DNA of 29,800 nt from Alphaproteobacteria bacterium (GTDB taxonomy: Bacteria; Myxococcota_A; UBA796; GCA-2862545): assembly GCA_020632925.1 (NCBI GenBank), contig JACKER010000056.1, positions 1-29,800 on the forward strand, given 5' to 3'. Each line of letters opens with the position of its first letter. The first letter of the stretch is position 1. Of this stretch, positions 1 to 6,592 are shown piece by piece. The position numbers and the translations under genes were made by a program. The notes beneath the pieces are model-generated. The model was given only the letters and a program-made list of their open reading frames with translations, ran no database searches and was not told the DNA's origin.

Positions 1-34
1 CGATCGCCCACGAACGGCGCACCGAGCCGTCCTT

Positions 35-62
35 CCCGTAGCCTGGAGCCCGTAGCCTGTAG
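35..62. repeat. Two-copy 14-bp direct repeat
   Basis: CCCGTAGCCTGGAG (35-48) is followed directly by CCCGTAGCCTGTAG (49-62), with one mismatch. It is probably a local slippage duplication in the intergenic region. No function is evident. Confidence 0.6.
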
Positions 63-113
63 TCCGCCCCGGGATCCCGCCCCACCCGCCACCTCGGGCC
101 ATGCGTCAGTTCC

Positions 114-129
114 TTCAAAATCCATTGAA
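114..129. promoter_or_regulatory. Short inverted repeat in AT-rich leader
   Basis: TTCAA (114-118) and TTGAA (125-129) form a perfect inverted repeat around a 6-nt spacer. It sits 43 bp before the preferred start of the first menaquinone gene. The AT-rich character and position suit an operator or promoter element, but the arms are only 5 bp, so chance is a real possibility. Confidence 0.25.
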
Positions 130-161
130 AAAATGGACTCGGAGGTTACGACGGCTGGCAC

Positions 162-168
162 AGGAGGG
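162..168 (+). promoter_or_regulatory. Ribosome binding site deciding the prenyl synthase start
   Basis: AGGAGGG lies 3 nt before ATG 172. No comparable site precedes the in-frame ATG at 133, so 172 is preferred although the spacing is short. Confidence 0.6.
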
Positions 169-171
169 TCG

Positions 172-1200
172 ATGACGACGTCCGTGCTCCCGGGTGGCCC
201 GGCCGTGCGCCACCGCGCCGCGGGTGCGAAGGCGGGAGCCCCGCTGACGCGCATCGACGGTCCGGGTGCCGCGCTGGGGCTGGTCGCCGAGGAGCTGGCC
301 GCCGCCGAGCTCGCGCTGATGGACCTCGTGCAGAGCGACGTCCGCGCCGTCCCCGAGGTCGCGGGGTACCTCGTGGCGGCGGGCGGCAAGCGCCTGCGTC
401 CGGCGTTGACCGCGCTCGGCGCGCGGGTGGTGGGCATGGAGCCCGCGCCCGTGCGGCTGATGTGCGTGGGTGAGCTGCTCCACCTCGGTTCGCTGCTGCA
501 CGACGACGTGGTGGACGACGGCGACACGCGCCGCGACCGTCCCGCCGCCCACCGGGTGTACGGCAACGCCGTCACCGTGCTCACCGGCGACTTCTGCCTG
601 GCGCGGGCCGTGCTGCTCGCGGCCGAGGAGGGTGGCTTCGACGCCGTCCGCGCCCTGGGCGACGTGGTGACCGAGATGGCGGAGGGCGAGGTCCTCCAGC
701 TCCAGCGGGCGGGCGACCTGTCCTGCACCGTCGAGCCCTACCTCGACGTGGTCGCTCGCAAGTCCGCCGCGCTCATCGCCTGGTGCGTGCGCGCGCCGGC
801 GCTCGCGACCGGGATGCACGAGGAGGCCGCGCTCCTCGAGGGCTTCGGGCGCGCGGTGGGCATCGCCTTCCAGATCACCGACGACGTGCTGGACTACTCG
901 GACAGCACCGGCAAGTCGCGTGGCTCCGACCTCCGCGAGCGCAAGGTCACGCTGCCGCTGATCCGAGCGATGGAGCGCCTGCCGGGGTTGCGCGCCGAGC
1001 TCGAGCGCGGCGAGCCCGATCCCGCTCACGTCGACCGGCTCGTGCGCGAGATCCGCGCGTCGGGCGCGCTGGACACGGCGCTGGAGGACGCCCGCGGGTA
1101 CGTCCGGATGGCCGTCTCCGCGCTCGACGGGCTCCCCGAGTCGACGGGCCTGGAAGCCCTGCGCGTGCTGGCACACCACCTCGTCGAGCGCGTGCGGTGA
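172..1200 (+). CDS. Trans-type polyprenyl diphosphate synthase
   Basis: This enzyme elongates allylic prenyl diphosphates with isopentenyl diphosphate, here most likely to make the menaquinone side chain. The protein is 342 aa from ATG 172, which has an AGGAGGG site; ATG 133 is an alternative. Class I motifs are complete: GGKRLRP at about 71-77, the first Asp-rich motif DDVVD at 111-115 followed by RR, and the second motif DDVLD at 237-241 preceded by FQIT. The length and the absence of a bulky extension fit the IspB/HepB/GrcC type of long-chain synthase; chain length cannot be read from sequence alone. It is first in an operon: its TGA overlaps the GTG start of the UbiX-like gene by 4 nt (GTGA). 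The operon context makes menaquinone the likely destination. Confidence 0.93.
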   Translation: MTTSVLPGGPAVRHRAAGAKAGAPLTRIDGPGAALGLVAEELAAAELALMDLVQSDVRAVPEVAGYLVAAGGKRLRPALTALGARVVGMEPAPVRLMCVGELLHLGSLLHDDVVDDGDTRRDRPAAHRVYGNAVTVLTGDFCLARAVLLAAEEGGFDAVRALGDVVTEMAEGEVLQLQRAGDLSCTVEPYLDVVARKSAALIAWCVRAPALATGMHEEAALLEGFGRAVGIAFQITDDVLDYSDSTGKSRGSDLRERKVTLPLIRAMERLPGLRAELERGEPDPAHVDRLVREIRASGALDTALEDARGYVRMAVSALDGLPESTGLEALRVLAHHLVERVR

Positions 1201-1796
1201 GTCGGCCCCGCAAGATCGTCGTCGCGGTCACGGGCGCGTCGGGAGCGCCGTACGCCGCGCGGGTGCTGGACTTCCTGCGCGACGAGGCCGCCGAGCTCGG
1301 CCTCGAGCCGCACGTCGTGTTCACGAAGTTCGGGCGGCTCGTGTGGGCGGACGAGGTCGGGACCGATCCGGCCGAGGCCTACCCGTTCCCGACGTACGCC
1401 CCGGGCGACATGATGGCGCCGTTCTCCTCGGGCTCCTCGGGGTTCGAGGCGATGGTCGTGATCCCGTGCACGGCGGCGGCGGTGGCGCGGATCGCGAGCG
1501 GCGTGTCGTCGGATCTCGTGTCCCGGGCGGCGGACGTGATGCTCAAGGAGCGCCGCAAGCTGGTGCTCGTGGTGCGGGAGTCGCCCTACTCGCTGATCCA
1601 CCTGCGGAACATGGTGGCGGTGACGGAGGCGGGGGCGGTCGTGATGCCGGCCTCGCCGAGCTTCTACTCGGCGCCCGAGGGTGTCGAGCAGCTGTTGGAC
1701 ACGGTGACTGCGCGGGTGCTCGACCAGCTCGGCATCGACAACGACCGGATGCGGCGGTGGACCGGCGCCCTGGTCGGTCACGGGAGGAAGTCGTGA
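1197..1796 (+). CDS. ubiX: UbiX-type flavin prenyltransferase
   Basis: UbiX-family enzymes attach a dimethylallyl group to FMN to make the prenyl-FMN cofactor used by UbiD-type decarboxylases. In the futalosine pathway a UbiX/UbiD pair is thought to act on the naphthoate intermediate, and the UbiX member has been called MqnM. The 199-aa product starts at GTG 1197, inside the stop of the preceding gene. Visible motifs are GASGAPYA (13-20) for FMN binding, PCTAAAVARIASGVSSDL (90-107, the usual PCS...A.G..DNL block), RESPYS (127-132) and PASPSFY (151-157). Its length matches the family. The UbiD partner is not in this window. The stop overlaps the next ATG by one base (TGATG), consistent with translational coupling. 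Confidence 0.92.
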   Translation: MSRPRKIVVAVTGASGAPYAARVLDFLRDEAAELGLEPHVVFTKFGRLVWADEVGTDPAEAYPFPTYAPGDMMAPFSSGSSGFEAMVVIPCTAAAVARIASGVSSDLVSRAADVMLKERRKLVLVVRESPYSLIHLRNMVAVTEAGAVVMPASPSFYSAPEGVEQLLDTVTARVLDQLGIDNDRMRRWTGALVGHGRKS

Positions 1797-2947
1797 TGCA
1801 ACCAGCCCCGGCCCAGCGGCCGATCGAGGGTGGGGTCCTCTCCACGGTGGCGCGGCGCTCGCTCCAGCGCGCCGGGCTCGCCGACCTCGCGGAGCGCGTG
1901 CTCGCCGGGGAGCGCCTGTCCTTCGACGACGGTGTGCGCCTGTTCCGGACGCGCGAGCTCGCCGCGGTGGGTGCGCTGGCCAACGTCGTGCGCGAGCGGC
2001 GTCACGGCGACCTGACCTGGTTCAACCGCAACCTCCACGTGAACGCGACCAACGTGTGCGAGGCGGACTGCATCTTCTGCAGCTTCAGCCGGCTCAAGAC
2101 CGGCGACGCCGCGGCGTACACCATGACGCTCGACGAGGTCATCGGGCGGGTGCGGGCGCAGCGCGATCAGTTCGTGACCGAGCTGCACACGGTCAACGGG
2201 CTCAACCCCGACCTGCCCTGGTCCTACTACCTGGACTTCCTCCACGCGGTGAAGGCCGAGCGCCCCGACCTCCACATCAAGGGGTACACGGCGGTCGAGA
2301 TCCACTACTTCGCCGAGAAGTACGGCAAGACCTACGAGCAGGTCCTCACAGAGCTGCGCGATGCCGGGCTCGGCAGCCTCCCGGGCGGTGGTGCCGAGAT
2401 CTTCGCGACCCGGGCGCGCCGCAAGCTGTGCTCGGACAAGGTGGACAGCGACGGCTGGCTCGAGGTGCACCGCACGGCCCATCGCCTCGGGATGCGCAGC
2501 AACTGCACCATGCTGTTCGGCTCGATCGAGACCTTCGAGGAGCGCGTGGACCACATCCTGCGCCTGCGCGAGCTGCAGGACGAGACCGGCGGCTTCCAGA
2601 CGTTCATCCCGCTGAAGTTCCACAACGAGAACAATCGTCTGCGGAAGCTGCCCGAGCCCACCGACGCGGACTGCCTGCAGACGATGGCGGTCTCGCGGCT
2701 GCTCTTCGACAACGTCGCCCACATCAAGGCCTACTGGCCGATGCTCGGCGTCCAGCTCGCGCAGCTCTCGCTGTCCTACGGGGTCGACGACCTCGACGGG
2801 ACGGTGAAGGAGGAGCGCATCTACCACATGGCCGGCGCCCGGACGCCGCAGGAGCTGACCCGCGGCGAGCTGGTCGGGCTCATCCGCCGGGCCGGTCGCA
2901 TCCCGGTCGAGCGGGACACGCTCTACCGCACCGTCGCGGAGGCCTGA
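1796..2947 (+). CDS. mqnE: Aminofutalosine synthase (radical SAM)
   Basis: MqnE joins the enolpyruvyl benzoate made by MqnA to the adenosyl radical from SAM, giving aminofutalosine, the second step of the futalosine menaquinone pathway. The product is 383 aa from ATG 1796, with GGGAGGAAG just upstream. The [4Fe-4S] motif CxxxCxxC is C88, C92, C95, preceded by NATNV. Family blocks follow: ELHTVNGLNPDLPW, LPGGGAEIF, ERVDHILRLRELQDETGGF and, near the C-terminus, HIKAYWPMLG. The HIKAYW block, the GGGAEIF block and PVERDT near the end favour MqnE over its paralogue MqnC, which typically has an IQASW sequence at the equivalent site. It overlaps ubiX by 1 nt and is separated from mqnA by 1 nt. Confidence 0.93.
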   Translation: MQPAPAQRPIEGGVLSTVARRSLQRAGLADLAERVLAGERLSFDDGVRLFRTRELAAVGALANVVRERRHGDLTWFNRNLHVNATNVCEADCIFCSFSRLKTGDAAAYTMTLDEVIGRVRAQRDQFVTELHTVNGLNPDLPWSYYLDFLHAVKAERPDLHIKGYTAVEIHYFAEKYGKTYEQVLTELRDAGLGSLPGGGAEIFATRARRKLCSDKVDSDGWLEVHRTAHRLGMRSNCTMLFGSIETFEERVDHILRLRELQDETGGFQTFIPLKFHNENNRLRKLPEPTDADCLQTMAVSRLLFDNVAHIKAYWPMLGVQLAQLSLSYGVDDLDGTVKEERIYHMAGARTPQELTRGELVGLIRRAGRIPVERDTLYRTVAEA

Positions 2948-2948
2948 G

Positions 2949-4265
2949 ATGGCTCGCATCGGCACCGTCGGGTACCTCAACGCCAGGCCGCTCTCGGACG
3001 AGATCGACGTCGACCGGCACACGCTGGTGCTCGCCAACCCCGCCGAGGTCGCGCGGATGCTGCGCGCCCGCGAGGTGGACGTGGCGCTGGTGCCGGTGGC
3101 GGCGGCGCTGTCGGACGACGAGTACCGCGTGGTCCCCGGGCACTGCATCGGCGCGGACGGGCCCGTGGCCTCCGTGCTCCTCGTGGCCGAGACGCCGCCC
3201 GAGCAGTGGACGACGGTGGTGCTGGACGGCGTGAGCCGGACCTCGGTCGTGCTCGCCCGCCTGATGCTGACCCGCGGCCCGCTGGCGCAGCGGGTGCGTC
3301 CGGACCTCGTGATCGAGGACGGCGAGCCCAACAGCGGCCTGCGCCGGGCGAAGAAGACGACGGCGGCGCTGGTCATCGGCGACGCGGCGCGCGAGCTGCC
3401 CGAGCGCCTGACGACCAGGCTCGACCTGGCGCTGCTGTGGAAGAGCTGGACCGGGCTGCCCTTCGTGTTCGCGGTCTGGGCCGGCCGTCCCGAGCTGCCG
3501 TCGTCGGTGGTCGCGGACCTCAAGGAGGCGGGCGCTGCCGGCGTCGCGCGCATCACGCGGAAGTACGCGGGCGACGACCTGGCCTACCTCACGAGGAACC
3601 TGCGGTACCCGCTGGACGATGCCGCGCTGTCGGGCCTGCGTCGCTTCGGCGCGCTCGCGCACGAGGCGGGGCTGGTGCCGCGCGCGGACGTCGAGCTGTA
3701 CGGGCCGCCCTCACGGCGCCTCGAGCGCCCGGACACCGACGCGATGCTGGAGCGCGCGCTGAACGGCTCGGGCCTCCCGCACGCCGACGTGGTGGCGCTG
3801 CTCCGCCAGGGCTCGGTGGCGGAGCTCGCCGCCGCCGCGGACCTCAAGCGCCGCGAGAGCTGGCCCGGGACCCAGGTGCCGTACGCGACCTCGCCGGTCG
3901 AGGGTGAGGGGCACGCGCGGGTCGCGGTGGGTGAGGGGACCGAGGAGGAGCTCGCCGCCCGCCTGCTCTCCCTGCGCGACCAGCCCGGGCTCTCCTCGGT
4001 GACGCTCGTGACCGTCGACGTGGACGGCCCCTACGCCTCGGCGCCGAACACCGCCTCGGATCTGCTGCGCGCGGTGGCCGTCGCGCGACTGGTGCTGCCG
4101 GGGACGGTGCGCCTGCGGGCCTCGCCGGCGACCGAGGGGCTCGGGATGACCCAGGCGAGCCTGCGCTCGGGCTGCGACCACGCGGGCTCGCTCGACGGCG
4201 TCGATCCGGCCGCGCTCGAGCACCACCTCCGCGCCGCGGGGTTCGAGCCCGTCCTCGAAGCCTGA
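2949..4265 (+). CDS. mqnA: Chorismate dehydratase MqnA with a C-terminal deleted-MqnC-like domain
   Basis: The N-terminal part (about 1-250) is MqnA, which dehydrates chorismate to 3-enolpyruvyl benzoate, the first committed futalosine-pathway step. It shows the RIGTVGYLNARPL opening, a short DVALVPVAA strand, IGDAARE, and a FVFAVWAGR block typical of this periplasmic-binding-protein-like fold. At 438 aa it is about 160 residues longer than usual. The extra part (about 262-438) reads like MqnC with its middle removed. LLRQGSVAELAAAADLKRRE resembles the MqnC N-terminal helix, and LLRAVAVARLVLP, LRASPATEGLGMTQASLRSG and AAGFEPV resemble its C-terminal barrel. The radical-SAM CxxxCxxC region is absent; the only Cys there is in RSGCDH. 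The MqnA call is firm; the tail assignment is my inference from remembered family blocks. Confidence 0.88.
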   Translation: MARIGTVGYLNARPLSDEIDVDRHTLVLANPAEVARMLRAREVDVALVPVAAALSDDEYRVVPGHCIGADGPVASVLLVAETPPEQWTTVVLDGVSRTSVVLARLMLTRGPLAQRVRPDLVIEDGEPNSGLRRAKKTTAALVIGDAARELPERLTTRLDLALLWKSWTGLPFVFAVWAGRPELPSSVVADLKEAGAAGVARITRKYAGDDLAYLTRNLRYPLDDAALSGLRRFGALAHEAGLVPRADVELYGPPSRRLERPDTDAMLERALNGSGLPHADVVALLRQGSVAELAAAADLKRRESWPGTQVPYATSPVEGEGHARVAVGEGTEEELAARLLSLRDQPGLSSVTLVTVDVDGPYASAPNTASDLLRAVAVARLVLPGTVRLRASPATEGLGMTQASLRSGCDHAGSLDGVDPAALEHHLRAAGFEPVLEA

Positions 4266-4269
4266 CCAG

Positions 4270-6591
4270 CTAGCCCGGGTCGATGGGGAGCTGGCGGTCG
4301 GGGTCGACCACGATCCGCGCGCTCTTCGGGGCCTCGAGGGAGGCGGTACCGTCCACGAGCGTGACCCAGCGCCGCTCGCACCGCCGTCGCCCGCAGACGT
4401 CGACCGGCACGTCCATCCGGCCGAACGCGACCGGGCTCCGCAGCACCGCGCCCTCGGTGGTCCGCTCGACGACCACCGGCACCCGGGTGCGCCGGCCCGT
4501 CATCCAGGGATCGAAGAAGCCGCCGAGATCGTCGCCGACCACCGCCTCGAGGTGCGCGCGCAGGCCGTCGGCGGTCCAGGGCCCTCGCCGGCGGTAGCGG
4601 TCCAGGGCCTCGAGGAGCTCGGCGCGCCCCACGCGGTCGGCGAGCGCGCCGCCCACGATCCGCGCGGCGTCTTCGTCCTCGTCGTCCTCCCGCCAGGTCT
4701 CGAGGCGCGGCGGCCCCCAGCGCTGGAGGACGTACAGATCGCGATAGACCAACGGCAACGCACGTCCGAGCCAGGCCTCGCGCGCGGGCCACGGCAGCGC
4801 CGCCCACCACTGCGCCGCCACGGCACCCGCGAGGTCGCGCTCGATGCGGTCGCGGTCGATCCGGGGCCCGGTGCCCGGTCCGGCGAGCGACGCGACGCCC
4901 CGCAGCTCGATCAGCCCGTCGCCCGCCTCCACCGACACCCGTGGCGGGGCCTGTCCGCGCTGCGGCCCCGCGAGGACCGGGGCTGGTGTCGAGGGCTGCT
5001 CGAACGTGGGCGCGTCGCGAGCGCCGGCCGGCGTCGGCGTGGCTCCTTCCACCGGCTCGCCCCGCCGCGTCGCGAACGGCTGGGTGTCGCGGAGCCAGGG
5101 TCGGTCCGGCCCCTGGACCACGGCCAGCGACCCACCGGGGAAGTCGGGCAGGACACGCTCGTAGAGGGCGACCATGTCCCGGATCGCGGGGGCCGGCGCG
5201 AACCCGGGCCGGTGGTGCAGGACCTCGATCGCAGGCGCACCGTCGTCGTGCTCTGCGCCACCGCGCGCGACCGAGAGCGTCTGGTGGCTGCCAGCACCCG
5301 CGCGTACCGCGCTCCAGCCCTCCGGGAGCTCGACGTCGAGCGTCACGGCGGCGGGGAAGCGGGGCTGCCCGTCGACCCCCGGCACCAGGTCGAGCCCGAC
5401 GTCGGACGCTCCGAGGCTCGCTCGCTGTGGGTAGGCGTCGGCGGCGCAGTCGGTGGGGGAGACCGACGCGCAGGCGAGCAGGCTGTCCGCTGCCATCTGG
5501 CGGGCGTCGACGAAGGCCTCCGAGGGCCGGCGCAGCCTCCAGCTCACGGTGAGCTCGACGCCGTCCGCGTCGATGGGGTGCGGCATCACCACCCGCTCGC
5601 GGACCCCCCGGGGCTCGGGCCGGATGCCCCACACGCTCCCCTCCGTCACGGCCCCCTCCGTCAGCACACGCACGTCCGGGGCCCCGAAGTGCCGCAGGGC
5701 GTAGTGCTGCTCGGGCTGAGCGCGGTAGGGGACCACGAGGTCGACGAAGGGCGTGGGGGCCTCCGCCTCCAGCATCAGCGTGGCCTCGACCTGCAGGACC
5801 AGGGTCTGACCGTGGTCTTCCGTCGACGCGGTCGCCCGGACCTCCGCCCGTTCGACGAGCGCGCGCGCCAACGGCGTGGTGCGGGGCACGCCGGTCAGCA
5901 CGCGCCAGTCCTCCCGCCGATGGACCGCGAGCAGCTCCTCCAGCGTGTCGTCGACGCCCCCCGTGGGGTCCGCGAGCCAGGTGAGCCAGCCGTCCTCGGT
6001 CCAGGGACGCTCGGCGTGCAGGGCGACCAGCCGGTGTGGCGCACCGCCCCGGACGCGGTCCTCCGCGAGCGCGTCGCCACCGTCCACGCCGGCCCGTCGC
6101 CACTCCCGGGTCCGCTGGTCCAGGTGTCGGCGGGCCTCCGCGCGGGACGGCGGGTCGAAGGCGAGCACGACGACCTGCTCCGTCGCGCCCTCCGCGGTCC
6201 AGGACACGGCGCGACCCTTCACCGCGACGGTGGGCGCCGCGGCCGTCACCGCCCGCCAGGTCGGGTCCTCCCCCAGCGCCACCACCGCGTCCACGCGCTC
6301 GGTCGTCCGGCGCTCCGCCCACTGGCGCCGGGCGTCCTCGGGCGTGACCCCGGCGCGCACCGAGAGGTCGGCGAGCGCGGCGAAGGCCTCGGCTCGCGTC
6401 TGCCAGCCCCACGACAGCTCGCCCGCGCCGAGGACCACCCAGCCGACGACGACCTCGGGGTGGTCGCGGTCCAGCACGTCGAACACCAGCGCGTCGTCGA
6501 CGGCGAGCGTCGCCGCCCCGAGCGGCAGGGTCGCTTCGTCCACCCACCGCGGATCGGCCGCCAGCTCGAGCGCGACCGGCGCGAGATCCAC
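4270..6591 (-). CDS. M1-peptidase-like protein lacking the zinc site
   Basis: This 773-aa protein starts at GTG 6591, one base after the stop of the STAND regulator (TGA-G-GTG), so the two are probably translationally coupled. I recognise no domain in about residues 1-430. A Pro/Ala-rich linker lies near 500-545. The C-terminal third resembles the catalytic end of M1 aminopeptidases: an AAQWWAALPW segment around Q593 where M1 enzymes have HELAHQWWG, then REAWLGRALPLVYR where they have WL-EG-A-Y, and GDDLGGFFDPWMTG near 683-697. The two zinc His, the catalytic Glu and the third-ligand Glu are all missing, so peptidase activity is unlikely. There is no clear signal peptide. It may serve as a binding or scaffold partner of the upstream regulator. 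Confidence 0.6.
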   Translation of the reverse strand: MDLAPVALELAADPRWVDEATLPLGAATLAVDDALVFDVLDRDHPEVVVGWVVLGAGELSWGWQTRAEAFAALADLSVRAGVTPEDARRQWAERRTTERVDAVVALGEDPTWRAVTAAAPTVAVKGRAVSWTAEGATEQVVVLAFDPPSRAEARRHLDQRTREWRRAGVDGGDALAEDRVRGGAPHRLVALHAERPWTEDGWLTWLADPTGGVDDTLEELLAVHRREDWRVLTGVPRTTPLARALVERAEVRATASTEDHGQTLVLQVEATLMLEAEAPTPFVDLVVPYRAQPEQHYALRHFGAPDVRVLTEGAVTEGSVWGIRPEPRGVRERVVMPHPIDADGVELTVSWRLRRPSEAFVDARQMAADSLLACASVSPTDCAADAYPQRASLGASDVGLDLVPGVDGQPRFPAAVTLDVELPEGWSAVRAGAGSHQTLSVARGGAEHDDGAPAIEVLHHRPGFAPAPAIRDMVALYERVLPDFPGGSLAVVQGPDRPWLRDTQPFATRRGEPVEGATPTPAGARDAPTFEQPSTPAPVLAGPQRGQAPPRVSVEAGDGLIELRGVASLAGPGTGPRIDRDRIERDLAGAVAAQWWAALPWPAREAWLGRALPLVYRDLYVLQRWGPPRLETWREDDEDEDAARIVGGALADRVGRAELLEALDRYRRRGPWTADGLRAHLEAVVGDDLGGFFDPWMTGRRTRVPVVVERTTEGAVLRSPVAFGRMDVPVDVCGRRRCERRWVTLVDGTASLEAPKSARIVVDPDRQLPIDPG

Positions 6592-6592
6592 C

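Larger units (their letters stand above)
1..171. other. Leader region upstream of the menaquinone operon
   Basis: No gene is recognised here. The stretch holds a 14-bp tandem duplication (35-62), a locally AT-rich segment (about 108-135) in an otherwise GC-rich background, and the ribosome binding site of the first gene. A plausible operon promoter would lie in or just before the AT-rich segment, but I see no convincing -35/-10 pair. An in-frame ATG at 133 would extend the first gene by 13 codons. Confidence 0.5.

Noticed and set aside
133..171. N-terminal extension of the prenyl synthase from ATG 133
   Set aside because: Only the ATG at 172 has a strong AGGAGGG site, and the 13 extra residues are Gly/Thr-rich filler.
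1796..2947. Assignment of the radical SAM gene as mqnC
   Set aside because: HIKAYWPMLG, LPGGGAEIF and PVERDT fit MqnE, while the IQASW-type MqnC block is absent.
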